A stretch of DNA of 64,000 nucleotides from Flavobacterium sangjuense. GTDB lineage: Bacteria; Bacteroidota; Bacteroidia; Flavobacteriales; Flavobacteriaceae. The stretch covers positions 806,001 through 870,000 of the forward strand of contig NZ_CP038810.1 in the NCBI RefSeq assembly GCF_004797125.1, written 5' to 3'. The position numbers were made by a program, and so were the translations under genes. Position 1 is the first letter of the stretch. Each line of letters opens with the position of its first letter. Below the pieces are notes generated by a model that was not told where the DNA came from, made no database searches, and saw only the letters and a list, made by a program, of their open reading frames with translations. Shown here in pieces: positions 41,985 to 52,112 of this stretch.

Positions 41985-43373
41985 TTAGTTTAGCAAATTC
42001 ATTACTAATGACGGATAAATTCCCATTATGATATTTAACAAAATAGCAACAACAGCTACAGCATGATATACAAAAGGAACAGCTTGTTTTTCTTCAGAAG
42101 CTTCTTTGGTGTACATCGCCAAAATCAGTTTGAAGTAATAACCCACACTGATGATAGAGTTGATTACAGCAGCAATCACAACTACTAAATAACCAGCTGT
42201 TATTGTTTGGGTAAATAGAATGAATTTGGCAAAGAATCCGGAGAAAATCGGAATTCCCGCCATGGATAAAAGCGATGCTGTTAAAATAGCAGCCAACAAC
42301 GGATTTGTTTTTCCTAAGCCATTGAAGTTGATAATATCTTCGTTGTCTTTGTCTTTAGTCACATAAATGATTACGGCAAACGAAGCGATACCGGCCAAAG
42401 CATAAGCCGCAGTATAATACAATAATGTAGAAGCTGCAGTTGACATGCTAAGCAAAGCCATAAGCATAAATCCGGCATGTGAAATACCCGAAAAAGCCAA
42501 CATACGTTTTACATTCTTCTGACGCAATGCCATAATATTTCCGACAGTCATAGAAAGTATAGAAACTACAACCACAACGATTTGGAATTTATAATCGATA
42601 TCAGCGTTCAGTACATCTAATAATTTGAATAAGGTAGCCATTGCAACAACTTTAGCCAAGGTACTCATCGTTGCTGTTGTGATTGAAGGTGATCCTTCAT
42701 AAACATCAGGAGCCCAAAAATGGAATGGTGCTGCAGCAATTTTGAAAAGCATACCAATAAGTAACAGTACTATTCCGATAGTGTACCAAATCGGTAATTC
42801 AGCGGAACGCGACATTTCTTTGATCGTTACTACATCAAAACTAATCATCGCACCATAAATCAAGCAAATTCCAAACAAGATAATACCGGAGGCAAAGGAA
42901 CCCATTAAGAAATATTTCATTCCGGCTTCGTTACTTTTTACATCTAATCGTTTGCTTGCCGCCAAAACATATAATGAGATAGACAGCACTTCAATACCAA
43001 GGAAGAACATGGATAAGTTTCCAAAAGAAACCATGGCAACAGCACCGGCTAAAAGGAAAATTTTGATGGCAATATAATCTGAAATCTTTGTTGGATGGTC
43101 TTTATAAAAATCGCCGCTCAAAGTCACTAAGAAGATGGTCAGCACAATAAACAAGCTTGTAAACGCTACCGAGAACTTATCTACTATAATCATATTGTTT
43201 AAATTCTCCATATGATTGAAGTAAGCAGTCGGTGCATTGTATTCAGAAACGTTAAGTCCAAGAATAGCTAACAATCCAATTAAAGTCACCGGAACTAATA
43301 GCTTTCTTAAATTAAAGATTTCAGCGATAAGGCAAAAAACACCTAAACCTGATATGGCAATTAATGTATTCAT
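41985..43373 (-). CDS. nuoN: NADH-quinone oxidoreductase subunit N
   Basis: NuoN is one of the three antiporter-like proton-pumping membrane subunits of complex I. The 462 residues contain about 14 transmembrane helices. Family stretches are SLYVLAASKRLDVKSNEAGMKYFLMGSFASGIILFG and FKIAAAPFHFWAPDVYEGSPSITTATMSTLAKV, and the lysine-containing helices used in proton transfer are present. It is the last gene of the 14-gene operon, 10 bases after nuoM, and is followed by the operon terminator. Confidence 0.96.
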   Translation of the reverse strand: MNTLIAISGLGVFCLIAEIFNLRKLLVPVTLIGLLAILGLNVSEYNAPTAYFNHMENLNNMIIVDKFSVAFTSLFIVLTIFLVTLSGDFYKDHPTKISDYIAIKIFLLAGAVAMVSFGNLSMFFLGIEVLSISLYVLAASKRLDVKSNEAGMKYFLMGSFASGIILFGICLIYGAMISFDVVTIKEMSRSAELPIWYTIGIVLLLIGMLFKIAAAPFHFWAPDVYEGSPSITTATMSTLAKVVAMATLFKLLDVLNADIDYKFQIVVVVVSILSMTVGNIMALRQKNVKRMLAFSGISHAGFMLMALLSMSTAASTLLYYTAAYALAGIASFAVIIYVTKDKDNEDIINFNGLGKTNPLLAAILTASLLSMAGIPIFSGFFAKFILFTQTITAGYLVVVIAAVINSIISVGYYFKLILAMYTKEASEEKQAVPFVYHAVAVVAILLNIIMGIYPSLVMNLLN

Positions 43374-43383
43374 TTCTGGACTT

Positions 43384-44820
43384 TTATCTATTTATAGTTT
43401 CTAAAATTTGATGTAAACTCGGCGTTATCAAATCCACTATCGGTTTTGGATACAATCCGAAGAATAATAAAAAGCCAATGATAACGACTAATGTTATCGC
43501 TTCATTGGTGGTAACGTCTGCAAAAACCTTGGTATTGGTTTCGCCCAACATCGTATTTTGGAACATTTTCAACATATAGTAACCGCCCAAAATAATGGTT
43601 GTTCCACCTAAGATAGCAAACCAAATATTGATTTGGATTAAACTATATAAAACGGTAAACTCTCCAACAAAGTTGAATGTTCCAGGCAAAGCAACTGACG
43701 CCAAAACCAAAATCATAAACATCGAAGTGAATCTTGGTGTTTGTGCTCTGATTCCGCCCATTTCAGCAATAGTGCGGGTTTCGTATCTTCTATAGATAAT
43801 TTCAGCGGTGAAGAATAATCCAACGATAACAAAACCGTGGGCAATCATTTGTAAAACTGCTCCGCTTAATCCGTCAATTGTTAATGTATAACAACCAGCA
43901 GCGATTAAGCCAACGTGTGCTAATGACGAATAAGCCAATAATTTTTTCAAATCTTTTTGACGTAAGGCTACGATTGAACCATAGATAACTCCGGCAATAC
44001 TCAATCCGATTAGCACCGGCATATAGGTTTTTGCAGCCGAAGGCGCGATTGGTAACTGCCAACGAATAACGCTGTACAATCCCATTTTTAGCATAATACC
44101 TGATAAAAGCATCGTTCCAACGGTTGGTGCTTTTTGGTACACTTTTGCCTGCCAAGTATGGAAAGGAATAATCGGAATTTTGATAGCATACGCTAAGAAG
44201 AAAGCAAAGAAAATATAACATTGTTCTGTAGCCGATAAATCTAATTTGTATAAATCTTCCAATAGGAAACTATCTGCTTTTGTATATAAATAAGCAAAAC
44301 CGATCAACATGAATAATGAACCGGCAAGTGTGTAGATGAAGAATTTCACTACTGCTTTTTTGCGTTCTTCGGCATCGCCATTACCCCAAATTAAAGCGAT
44401 GAAGTAAATAGGAATCAAAGCTAATTCCCAGAAGATATAGTATAATAAACCATCAGCGGCTAAGAAAGTTCCGGTCATAGCAAACGCCATGAATAAAACT
44501 AAAGCGTAGAAATTTTTACTGTTGTTAAAGCTGTTCCCGAATGATGAAAAAATAATCAATGGCGTTAAAGCGGTTGTCAATAAAACCATTGCCAAAGAAA
44601 GTCCGTCTGCTTTAAAAGCTACCGCTACTTTTGGAGCATCAATCCAATTGGCATAGAAACTTAAATCACTTAATTGTGCACTAGAGTTTAATAAATACAA
44701 AGTAACAGCCAGTGTTCCCAAGCTAAAAACCAGCGCCACTTTGGAAGCTAATTTATCTCCGGAAAAATAGGTGACTAAGGCACCAACCAACAGTAATAAT
44801 AATATAGTAGTTACATCCAT
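43384..44820 (-). CDS. nuoM: NADH-quinone oxidoreductase subunit M
   Basis: NuoM is the second antiporter-like proton-pumping subunit. The 478 residues are polytopic. Signatures include YYIFWELALIPIYFIALIWG, whose glutamate is the conserved membrane carboxylate, and FHTWQAKVYQKAPTVGTMLLSGIMLKMGLYSVIRW and LKKLLAYSSLAHVGLI. It lies between nuoL and nuoN with 10-base gaps on both sides. Confidence 0.97.
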   Translation of the reverse strand: MDVTTILLLLLVGALVTYFSGDKLASKVALVFSLGTLAVTLYLLNSSAQLSDLSFYANWIDAPKVAVAFKADGLSLAMVLLTTALTPLIIFSSFGNSFNNSKNFYALVLFMAFAMTGTFLAADGLLYYIFWELALIPIYFIALIWGNGDAEERKKAVVKFFIYTLAGSLFMLIGFAYLYTKADSFLLEDLYKLDLSATEQCYIFFAFFLAYAIKIPIIPFHTWQAKVYQKAPTVGTMLLSGIMLKMGLYSVIRWQLPIAPSAAKTYMPVLIGLSIAGVIYGSIVALRQKDLKKLLAYSSLAHVGLIAAGCYTLTIDGLSGAVLQMIAHGFVIVGLFFTAEIIYRRYETRTIAEMGGIRAQTPRFTSMFMILVLASVALPGTFNFVGEFTVLYSLIQINIWFAILGGTTIILGGYYMLKMFQNTMLGETNTKVFADVTTNEAITLVVIIGFLLFFGLYPKPIVDLITPSLHQILETINR

Positions 44821-44830
44821 TATGTAAAAA

Positions 44831-46717
44831 TTATTTTGCTATAAATAAATAAGTTATGATGGCTCCAACACCAATCACAAAGGCGAACAGATACAATCCA
44901 ACACTACCGGTTTGTAATTTTTTACCTTGTGTTCCAATGCCATTGGCAACAGTTCCAAAACTGAAAACTACTTTTCCTAAAGCAGGTTCCAAAGTCGTTC
45001 TAAAGAAATTAGACAAACTGTTCAAAGGTCTTACAATTAGGAATGTATAGAATTCGTCAACATAATATTTGTTGTATATCGTTTTAGAAAAGCCAACAAT
45101 TTCGGCATCTTCTTTCGGAACAAAAGCTTGCTTGATGTATTTTGAATACGCCCAAAGAATTCCAAAAACAGCACCGGCTAAAGCAATTCCCATTAACATA
45201 AATTCTTGGGTTCCTAAATGGTGCTCTTCGTGTTTTGTGACTAAAACCGGTTCAAGGAAATGCTTTAACCAAGCACTTCCCGGTAAGTTAATAGCTCCAC
45301 CAATAGCGGCCAAAATAGCTAATATCACTAACGGAATTGTAATCAGACTTGGACTTTCATGTAAATGATGTTTTTGTTCATCTGTTCCTCTGAATTCTTT
45401 GAAGAACGTCAAATACATTAATCTAAACATATAGAAAGCGGTCATGATAGAAGCGATAGAAGCGACAACCCATAATACTTTGTTGTGTTCGAAAGCGACC
45501 ATTAAGATTTCGTCTTTTGACCAAAACCCTGCGAATGGAAATATTCCGGCAATCGCTAAAGTTGAAATCATCATTGTCCAAAACGTGATTGGCATCGCTT
45601 TGCGTAGACCGCCCATTTTACGCATGTCTTGTTCGCCGTGTAATCCGTGAATTACCGAACCTGAACCCAGGAATAAACACGCCTTGAAGAAAGCATGTGT
45701 GATTACGTGGAATACGGCAACGTTATAAGCTCCCAATCCTAATGCTAAAAACATTAATCCCAATTGAGAAACCGTAGAATATGCCAATACTTTTTTGATA
45801 TCGTTTTGTAGCAAACCAATGGAAGCAGCAACTAAAGCGGTTGCAGCACCAACAATGGCAATGATATTTTGAACATACGGAGTTAAGTCAAACAAGAAGT
45901 TCATTCGGGTAACCATAAAGATACCGGCAGTTACCATCGTCGCCGCGTGGATTAAGGCAGAAACCGGAGTTGGACCAGCCATCGCATCAGGTAACCAAGT
46001 ATATAATGGCAATTGTGCTGATTTTCCGCAAGCTCCGATGAATAAGCATAAAGCAGCAATTCCTGCAATAAAGAGATTATTTTGGGTGCTGGATCCAGTC
46101 ATAATTTCATGATGCATTTGCGTGAAATTTAATGTCGAAAACATCATTCCTAAAATAAAAATTCCAATTAAGAAACCTAAATCTCCAACTCTGTTCATGA
46201 TGAAAGCTTTCTTTGCGGCATCGTTATAATCTTGGTTTTTATACCAAAATCCGATTAGTAAATACGAGCACAATCCAACGCCTTCCCAACCGATAAACAT
46301 TACCAATAAGTTGTTTCCGATGACCAATGTAATCATGAAAAAAACGAACAGATTCAAGTAGGCAAAAAACTTGTGCATGTTCTCGTCATCGTGCATATAG
46401 CTGATAGAATACAAGTGAATTAACGAACCAATTCCGGTAACGAATAACAACCAAAGCAAAGACAATTGGTCTAATAAAAGTCCGAAATCTAATTTGAAAT
46501 TATGAACTGAAATCCAATCAAATAATGAGATTTCAAATGGTTCTCCGTTTTGATTTAATTGTGCAAAAAAGCAAATGCTCAACAGGAAAGAAACCAAAAC
46601 AGTAATCGTTCCGATGGCACCTGAAAGTCCTTTGCTTACTTTTTTTCCAAAGAAAACATTGAAAAGAAATCCAGCGAATGGAGATAAGAGTAATACTAAA
46701 GCTAAAGTTTTGTCCAT
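44831..46717 (-). CDS. nuoL: NADH-quinone oxidoreductase subunit L
   Basis: NuoL is the distal antiporter-like subunit with the long lateral helix. The 628 residues show FIGWEGVGLCSYLLIGFWY with the conserved Glu, PLYTWLPDAMAGPTPVSALIHAATMVTAG, and LAYSTVSQLGLMFLALGLGAYNVAVFHVITHAFFKACLFLGSGSVIH. The C-terminal extension around residues 530-628 holds the lateral helix and anchor. It follows nuoK after 6 bases. Confidence 0.97.
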   Translation of the reverse strand: MDKTLALVLLLSPFAGFLFNVFFGKKVSKGLSGAIGTITVLVSFLLSICFFAQLNQNGEPFEISLFDWISVHNFKLDFGLLLDQLSLLWLLFVTGIGSLIHLYSISYMHDDENMHKFFAYLNLFVFFMITLVIGNNLLVMFIGWEGVGLCSYLLIGFWYKNQDYNDAAKKAFIMNRVGDLGFLIGIFILGMMFSTLNFTQMHHEIMTGSSTQNNLFIAGIAALCLFIGACGKSAQLPLYTWLPDAMAGPTPVSALIHAATMVTAGIFMVTRMNFLFDLTPYVQNIIAIVGAATALVAASIGLLQNDIKKVLAYSTVSQLGLMFLALGLGAYNVAVFHVITHAFFKACLFLGSGSVIHGLHGEQDMRKMGGLRKAMPITFWTMMISTLAIAGIFPFAGFWSKDEILMVAFEHNKVLWVVASIASIMTAFYMFRLMYLTFFKEFRGTDEQKHHLHESPSLITIPLVILAILAAIGGAINLPGSAWLKHFLEPVLVTKHEEHHLGTQEFMLMGIALAGAVFGILWAYSKYIKQAFVPKEDAEIVGFSKTIYNKYYVDEFYTFLIVRPLNSLSNFFRTTLEPALGKVVFSFGTVANGIGTQGKKLQTGSVGLYLFAFVIGVGAIITYLFIAK

Positions 46718-46723
46718 TTTAGA

Positions 46724-47044
46724 TTATCCTTTTAAGTTCTTTAAATTAGCGATATCAATCGAACCAACATTTCTGTAAACCGAAACTAAAATCGCCAAAC
46801 CAACGGCAACTTCGGCAGCGGCAACCGCCATGGAGAAGAATACAAATACTTGTCCTTCGGCATCCTGACGAAAAGTTGAAAAAGCAACAAACAATAAGTT
46901 TACAGCATTCAGCATAATTTCAATCGACATGAATACGATAATAGCATTTCTTCTGTACAACACTCCAAAAACACCAATACAAAATAGCAATGACGCAAGG
47001 AAAATGTAGTTTTCGATACCTATTTCATTTATAACATTATTCAT
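46724..47044 (-). CDS. nuoK: NADH-quinone oxidoreductase subunit K
   Basis: The start at 47044 gives 106 residues ([17 protein letters not shown]), the normal size of this small subunit; an upstream reading would run into nuoJ. Three transmembrane helices are present, with the conserved glutamates in [16 protein letters not shown] and in [18 protein letters not shown], which belong to the central proton path. One base separates it from the nuoJ stop. Confidence 0.95.
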   Translation of the reverse strand: MNNVINEIGIENYIFLASLLFCIGVFGVLYRRNAIIVFMSIEIMLNAVNLLFVAFSTFRQDAEGQVFVFFSMAVAAAEVAVGLAILVSVYRNVGSIDIANLKNLKG

Positions 47045-47045
47045 C

Positions 47046-47558
47046 TTACTTTTCTGTTTTTTCTTTTTTAGACAATAAAACAACGCCAATCATAGCGACT
47101 AACAATAGGATAGAAGCAAATTCAAATGGCACCATATATTCGTTTAACAATAAGGTTCCCAATTTTTTTATGGATTGATAATCTTCAGTTGGAGGTAATT
47201 CTTCACCCACAATTGGGTTTGAATTGATGAAAATAGTCACCAAAACCACACTCATTAAAATACAAATGGTAATCGCACCAAGTCTTGTGATTCGGGGTTT
47301 GTGTACTTCGTCTTCTTTATTCAAATTCATTAACATGATAGTAAACAGGAAGAGTACCATAATGGCTCCGGAGTAAACAATAATATGAACTATCGCTAAG
47401 AACTGAGAATTAAATAATAAATAATGACCTGCAATGGTGAAAAAACAAATCACCAGATAAATTGCACTGTGAATAGGGTTTTTACTATAAATCGTTAAAA
47501 ACGCCGAAGCCAACGTAATGGCTGATAAAAAATAGAAAGTAATTAATATAGGCGACAT
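47046..47558 (-). CDS. nuoJ: NADH-quinone oxidoreductase subunit J
   Basis: The 170-residue membrane subunit has five transmembrane helices. [27 protein letters not shown] contains the conserved pi-bulge helix involved in conformational coupling. The start codon shares one base with the nuoI stop (TAATG), and the stop is one base before nuoK. Confidence 0.95.
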   Translation of the reverse strand: MSPILITFYFLSAITLASAFLTIYSKNPIHSAIYLVICFFTIAGHYLLFNSQFLAIVHIIVYSGAIMVLFLFTIMLMNLNKEDEVHKPRITRLGAITICILMSVVLVTIFINSNPIVGEELPPTEDYQSIKKLGTLLLNEYMVPFEFASILLLVAMIGVVLLSKKEKTEK

Positions 47559-48109
47559 TAGTTAGCGTTTTTAAGTTGAGCGTTTTTCATTGCCATTTCT
47601 AAAGGCATTACCAATCTGTCTTTTCCAAAAATGAAATCTTCTCTGTCGTAACTGGCAGGAACCAACTCTTTTGAAATGGTCAAATAAATAGCGTCTTTTG
47701 GACAAGCTTCTTCACATAAACCACAGAAAATACAACGCAGCATATTGATTTCATAAATTTCTGCATATTTTTCTTCGCGGTACAAATGTTCTTCTCCCGG
47801 TTTTCTTTCAGCAGCTTTCATCGTAATGGCTTCTGCCGGACATGCAAGTGCACACAAACCACAAGCGGTGCAGTTTTCCCTGCCAAGTTCATCACGTTTT
47901 AACATATGTTGTCCACGATATACTGGGCTAAACTCACGTGTTTGTTCCGGATAATGAATAGTGGCTTTTTTTCTGAAAAAGTGTTTGATGGTAATTGCCA
48001 ATCCTTTTACGATGGCTATTAGATATAGTCTTTCCCAAAAAGTCATTTCCTTATTGGAAACTTGTTTTTTTCTGCCGGAAAGCGATATACTTTGTATTGA
48101 TGCTGACAT
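47558..48109 (-). CDS. nuoI: NADH-quinone oxidoreductase subunit I
   Basis: NuoI carries two 4Fe-4S clusters (N6a and N6b) that pass electrons to NuoB. The 183 residues show both motifs, CTACGLCALACP and CIFCGLCEEACP, and the preceding EQTREFSPVYRGQH segment. The amphipathic N-terminal helix (residues 20-45) associates with the membrane. It lies 12 bases after nuoH. Confidence 0.96.
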   Translation of the reverse strand: MSASIQSISLSGRKKQVSNKEMTFWERLYLIAIVKGLAITIKHFFRKKATIHYPEQTREFSPVYRGQHMLKRDELGRENCTACGLCALACPAEAITMKAAERKPGEEHLYREEKYAEIYEINMLRCIFCGLCEEACPKDAIYLTISKELVPASYDREDFIFGKDRLVMPLEMAMKNAQLKNAN

Positions 48110-48121
48110 AATTGCTGTATC

Positions 48122-49153
48122 TTAGTTAAAAGCTAGAATGCAAATTCCTGTTATTACTATATTGATGATAGAAAGCGGGATTAAAATCTTCCAACCTAAA
48201 TTCATCAATTGATCATATCTAAAACGTGGTATTGTCCAACGAACCCACATATAGAAGAAAATGAAAAAGCATATTTTAATGAATAAAACTCCTATTCCTA
48301 AAATATTAGCTGTGTTTACGCCTACATTATCCACCATCCATTGCATTCCAGGGTAATTGTAACCTCCAAAATAAAGGACGGCTAAGATGGTTGATGAAAT
48401 AAACATATTCGCGTATTCGGCAAACAAATAGAATCCCATTTTCATGGATGAGTATTCGGTGTGATAACCACCAATCAACTCCGATTCACATTCTGCTAAG
48501 TCAAAAGGGGTTCTGTTTGTTTCCGCGAAAGCGCAAATCAAAAAGATTAAAAATCCAACTGGCTGATAGAAAACATTCCAGTTCATTCCGGCTTGTTGTA
48601 CCGAAATTTCCTTTAAGCTTAAGGTTCCGGTCATCATGATTAAAGCGATAACAGATAATCCCATTGCCACTTCATAAGAAACCATTTGTGATGCTGCACG
48701 AACAGCACCCATTAAGGAGAACTTATTGTTGGATGCCCAACCACCAATCATAATTCCGTATACTCCGATAGAAACGATGGCGAAAATGTAAAGTAACGAA
48801 CCGTCAATATCTGTAGCCTGTAAAACAACATCACGTCCAAAAATGTGCAATTTATCGCCCCACGGAATTACGGCACTTGTCATCAAAGCGGTGCTCATCG
48901 CGATTGCTGGTCCAACAAAGAATAAAAATCTGTTTTTAGTATCTGGCTCGAATTCTTCTTTGGCAAACAATTTCATTCCATCGGCAAGTGGTTGTAATAA
49001 TCCGCCCCAACCGGCACGATTTGGACCGACCCTGTCTTGCAAAAATGCGGCAACTTTACGTTCTGCCCAAGTAGAATACATCGCCATAATCATCGTTATA
49101 GCAAACACTACCACAATCAAAACGCTTTTTTCTATAATAAAGGCACTATCCAT
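48122..49153 (-). CDS. nuoH: NADH-quinone oxidoreductase subunit H
   Basis: NuoH forms much of the quinone channel. The 343 residues have about eight transmembrane helices. The conserved signatures are STWAERKVAAFLQDRVGPNRAGWGGLLQPLADGMKLFAKE, FAETNRTPFDLAECESELIGGYHTEYSSMKMG (acid-rich loop next to the quinone path) and WVRWTIPRFRYDQLMNLGWK. The start overlaps the nuoG end by 8 bases. Confidence 0.97.
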   Translation of the reverse strand: MDSAFIIEKSVLIVVVFAITMIMAMYSTWAERKVAAFLQDRVGPNRAGWGGLLQPLADGMKLFAKEEFEPDTKNRFLFFVGPAIAMSTALMTSAVIPWGDKLHIFGRDVVLQATDIDGSLLYIFAIVSIGVYGIMIGGWASNNKFSLMGAVRAASQMVSYEVAMGLSVIALIMMTGTLSLKEISVQQAGMNWNVFYQPVGFLIFLICAFAETNRTPFDLAECESELIGGYHTEYSSMKMGFYLFAEYANMFISSTILAVLYFGGYNYPGMQWMVDNVGVNTANILGIGVLFIKICFFIFFYMWVRWTIPRFRYDQLMNLGWKILIPLSIINIVITGICILAFN

Positions 49154-50195
49154 TTTTCTTTGAATTTACTGGGTTACCATCTATTTTTTCGTTGTAATCA
49201 ATCTCCGCCATACTGATTTTTTTACGGTCGATATCTCTACCTTGTAAAATTCCTTTTTCAGTATCAATAACCACTTTATCTGTTTTTCCGAAATATTTAT
49301 TTTGATTGATAACAGAATCTTTTTCAAATTTTCTTGGCCCTTCAATTACCCAGTCAGCAACATCTTTTTTATCAAAACGACATGTATTACAAATGAATTC
49401 TTCTACTTCGTGGAATTCGTCTTTACGGGCAGTTACTCTTTGAATTTCGTTTCCGAACATCCAAACAGTCGTTTTTCCGCAACATTTGTCACAATCTCTG
49501 TGCGCATCAAAAGGTTTGTTGAACCAAACTCTCGATTTGAAACGGAAAGTCTTATCTGTCAACGCGCCAACGGGACAAACATCAATCATATTTCCGGAGA
49601 ATTCATTGTCAATTGCAGCCGAAACACAAGTCGAAATTTGGGAATGATCACCACGATTTAAAACGCCGTGAACTCTTCCGTCTGTTAATTGGTCAGCCAC
49701 TTCTACACAACGTTGGCAAACAATGCAACGGTTCATGTGCAATTGAATTTTGTCTCCGATATCTTCCGGTTCAAAAGTTCTTTTATCTTCAATAAAACGC
49801 TGTTGTAATTTTCCGTGCTCGAAGCTTAAATTCTGCAAATCACATTCTCCTGCCTGATCACAAACCGGACAATCTAATGGGTGATTGATTAAAAGGAATT
49901 CGGTCACCGCATTTCTAGCTTCTTTTACTCTTTCAGAAGCTTTGCTGGCTACCACCATTCCATCCTGACAACCTGTTACACACGATGCCATTAATTTTGG
50001 CATTGGTCTTGGGTCGGCTTCGCTTCCTTTGGTAACATCCACCAAACAACAACGGCATTTTCCTCCAGTTCCTTTTAGTTTAGAATAATAACACATGGCT
50101 GGTGGAACAACTTCTCCACCAATCATACGAGCCGCCTGCAGGATTGTTGTTCCTGGAGCTACTTCAATTTCATGACCGTCTATAGTTACTTTCAT
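49146..50195 (-). CDS. nuoG: NADH-quinone oxidoreductase subunit G, short form
   Basis: The 349 residues contain only the N-terminal iron-sulfur part of NuoG. A 2Fe-2S ferredoxin domain has its cysteines in AMCYYSK and KCRCCLVDV. A His-Cys3 4Fe-4S site is in HPLDCPVCDQAGECDLQ. Another 4Fe-4S site is in CIVCQRC with CPVGAL. A last cysteine group, CDKCCGK with CNTC, matches the beginning of the molybdopterin-type domain. The remaining several hundred residues of a full NuoG are absent. The next gene starts within the last 8 bases, so this is a designed short protein, not a frameshift. Short NuoG is, to my knowledge, common in Flavobacteriia. Confidence 0.92.
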   Translation of the reverse strand: MKVTIDGHEIEVAPGTTILQAARMIGGEVVPPAMCYYSKLKGTGGKCRCCLVDVTKGSEADPRPMPKLMASCVTGCQDGMVVASKASERVKEARNAVTEFLLINHPLDCPVCDQAGECDLQNLSFEHGKLQQRFIEDKRTFEPEDIGDKIQLHMNRCIVCQRCVEVADQLTDGRVHGVLNRGDHSQISTCVSAAIDNEFSGNMIDVCPVGALTDKTFRFKSRVWFNKPFDAHRDCDKCCGKTTVWMFGNEIQRVTARKDEFHEVEEFICNTCRFDKKDVADWVIEGPRKFEKDSVINQNKYFGKTDKVVIDTEKGILQGRDIDRKKISMAEIDYNEKIDGNPVNSKKNG

Positions 50196-50204
50196 ATCTA
50201 GTCT

Positions 50205-51572
50205 TTATACTGTTTGCTTTGTGATTAAATGCTTTACTTTTTCAAAAGGTTCAGCCACAAAGTGATTTCTGTTTTTTATTTTTTCCGGGAAACGGATATG
50301 GTACTCAAACTCATCTTTAAAATGACGAATCGCAGCAGCCACTGGCCATGCAGCAGCATCACCTAAAGGACAAATCGTGTTTCCTTCAATTTTTGCCTGA
50401 ATGCTCCATAACAATTCGATATCCTCTTCACGGCCTTGACCGTTTTCGATTCTCCATAATACTTTTTCCATCCAACCAGTTCCTTCACGGCATGGCGTAC
50501 ATTGTCCGCAACTTTCGTGGTGGTAAAATCTTGAGAAATTCCAAGTATTACGAACGATACAAGCTCGGTCATCATAAACGATGAATCCACCTGAACCTAA
50601 CATTGAACCTGATGCAAATCCACCATCAGCCAAACTTTCGTAAGTCATCAAACGATCTTCGCCTGCAGCGGTTTTATAGATTAAATGAGCCGGTAAAACT
50701 GGGACTGAACTTCCCCCAGGAACCAATGCTTTTAAGGGTCTGTCAGTTTGCATTCCGCCACAATATTCATCCGAATTTATGAATTCATATACTGATAATC
50801 CCAAGTCAATTTCATAAACTCCTTGATTTTTGATATTTCCCGAAGCCGAAATTAATTTGGTTCCTGTGGAACGACCGATTCCAATTCCGGCATAATCAGC
50901 ACCCGAATTGTTTACAATCCATGGCACAGCGGCAATCGTTTCAACGTTATTTACTACGGTTGGATTTTGCCAAAGCCCCATAACTGCAGGGAATGGTGGT
51001 TTAATTCTAGGATTTCCACGTTTTCCTTCCAGGCTTTCAATCAGCGCCGTTTCTTCACCACAGATGTAAGCTCCGCCACCAATTTGAACGTATAATTCCA
51101 AATCATAACCTGAACCCAATATGTTTTTTCCTAACCAACCGGCAGCTTTAGCTTCAGCGATGGCGTTTTCTAAAATTTTGTAAATCCACATGTATTCTCC
51201 ACGAATGTAGATGTAGGATAGGTTGGCACCCAATGCATAACTTGAAGTAATCATTCCTTCAATCAATAAATGAGGAATAAATTCCATCAAATATCTGTCT
51301 TTGAAAGTTCCCGGTTCCGATTCGTCAGCATTGCAAACCAAATGACGTGGTTTTCCTGATTTCTTATCGATAAAACTCCATTTCATTCCGCATGGAAATC
51401 CAGCACCACCACGACCACGGAGTCCAGAAGTCTTTACTTCTTCGACTACTTCATCCGGAGTCATTTTTTTCAGGGCTTTTTCAACCGAAGCATAACCGCC
51501 TTCTTTGCGGTATACTTCATAGGTTCTGATTCCCGGAACGTTTATTTTGTCTAATAATATTTTTCTTCCCAT
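50205..51572 (-). CDS. nuoF: NADH-quinone oxidoreductase subunit F
   Basis: NuoF binds FMN, NADH and the 4Fe-4S cluster N3. The 455 residues show the glycine-rich nucleotide segment SGLRGRGGAGFPCGMKWSF, the FMN-binding stretch CNADESEPGTFKDRYLME, YICGEETALIESLEGKRG, and the N3 ligands in ESCGQCTPCREG plus a late Cys in NTICPLGDA. Its presence with nuoE and nuoG shows that this complex I takes NADH as donor. Confidence 0.97.
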   Translation of the reverse strand: MGRKILLDKINVPGIRTYEVYRKEGGYASVEKALKKMTPDEVVEEVKTSGLRGRGGAGFPCGMKWSFIDKKSGKPRHLVCNADESEPGTFKDRYLMEFIPHLLIEGMITSSYALGANLSYIYIRGEYMWIYKILENAIAEAKAAGWLGKNILGSGYDLELYVQIGGGAYICGEETALIESLEGKRGNPRIKPPFPAVMGLWQNPTVVNNVETIAAVPWIVNNSGADYAGIGIGRSTGTKLISASGNIKNQGVYEIDLGLSVYEFINSDEYCGGMQTDRPLKALVPGGSSVPVLPAHLIYKTAAGEDRLMTYESLADGGFASGSMLGSGGFIVYDDRACIVRNTWNFSRFYHHESCGQCTPCREGTGWMEKVLWRIENGQGREEDIELLWSIQAKIEGNTICPLGDAAAWPVAAAIRHFKDEFEYHIRFPEKIKNRNHFVAEPFEKVKHLITKQTV

Positions 51573-51576
51573 GATA

Positions 51577-52107
51577 TTATTTATCGTGTAAAGTGATTTT
51601 TCCGTCTTTGCAATCGGCGATTAATTGGTCGATTTTTGCTTCTGTTAAATGTTCCTGAAAGAAATCACCCAACTGCATCATTGGCGCATAACCACAAGCA
51701 CCAAGACATTCAACGCCACGTACTTCAAAAAGTCCGTCTGCTGTTGGTTCGCCTACGCCTACGCCTAATTTGTTACAAGTGTAATCCATCAAATTTTCCA
51801 CGCCGTTTAAACAACAGGCAGAAGTTTGGCAGAATTCAAACATGTATTTTCCGATTGGTCTTTGATTGTACATCGTATAAAATGTCACGACTTCATAGAC
51901 TTCAATCGGTTGTATTTCTAAAATCTCGGCAACTTTGTTTTGCAGTTCAATGCTTAACCAATTGTCGTGAGCATCCTGAACTTCATGCAAAACCGGCAAT
52001 AAAGCCGATTTCTTTTTGTCTGCAGGATAATGACTGATTAGCTCATTGATGCGATTCATCAAAGTATCAGTGATGTTTATTTCTTGTTTAATGTGTGATC
52101 TTTCCAT
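51577..52107 (-). CDS. nuoE: NADH-quinone oxidoreductase subunit E
   Basis: NuoE holds the 2Fe-2S cluster N1a in a thioredoxin-like fold. The 176 residues have an N-terminal helical part (LPVLHEVQDAHDNWL) and the four ligand cysteines in CQTSACCLNG and ECLGACGYAPMM. It lies 4 bases before nuoF on the transcript. Confidence 0.95.
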   Translation of the reverse strand: MERSHIKQEINITDTLMNRINELISHYPADKKKSALLPVLHEVQDAHDNWLSIELQNKVAEILEIQPIEVYEVVTFYTMYNQRPIGKYMFEFCQTSACCLNGVENLMDYTCNKLGVGVGEPTADGLFEVRGVECLGACGYAPMMQLGDFFQEHLTEAKIDQLIADCKDGKITLHDK

Positions 52108-52112
52108 AATTA

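Noticed and set aside
49146..50195. Frameshifted or truncated nuoG
   Set aside because: nuoH starts inside the last 8 bases and no remaining NuoG sequence is present between the two genes, so the short form appears genuine.
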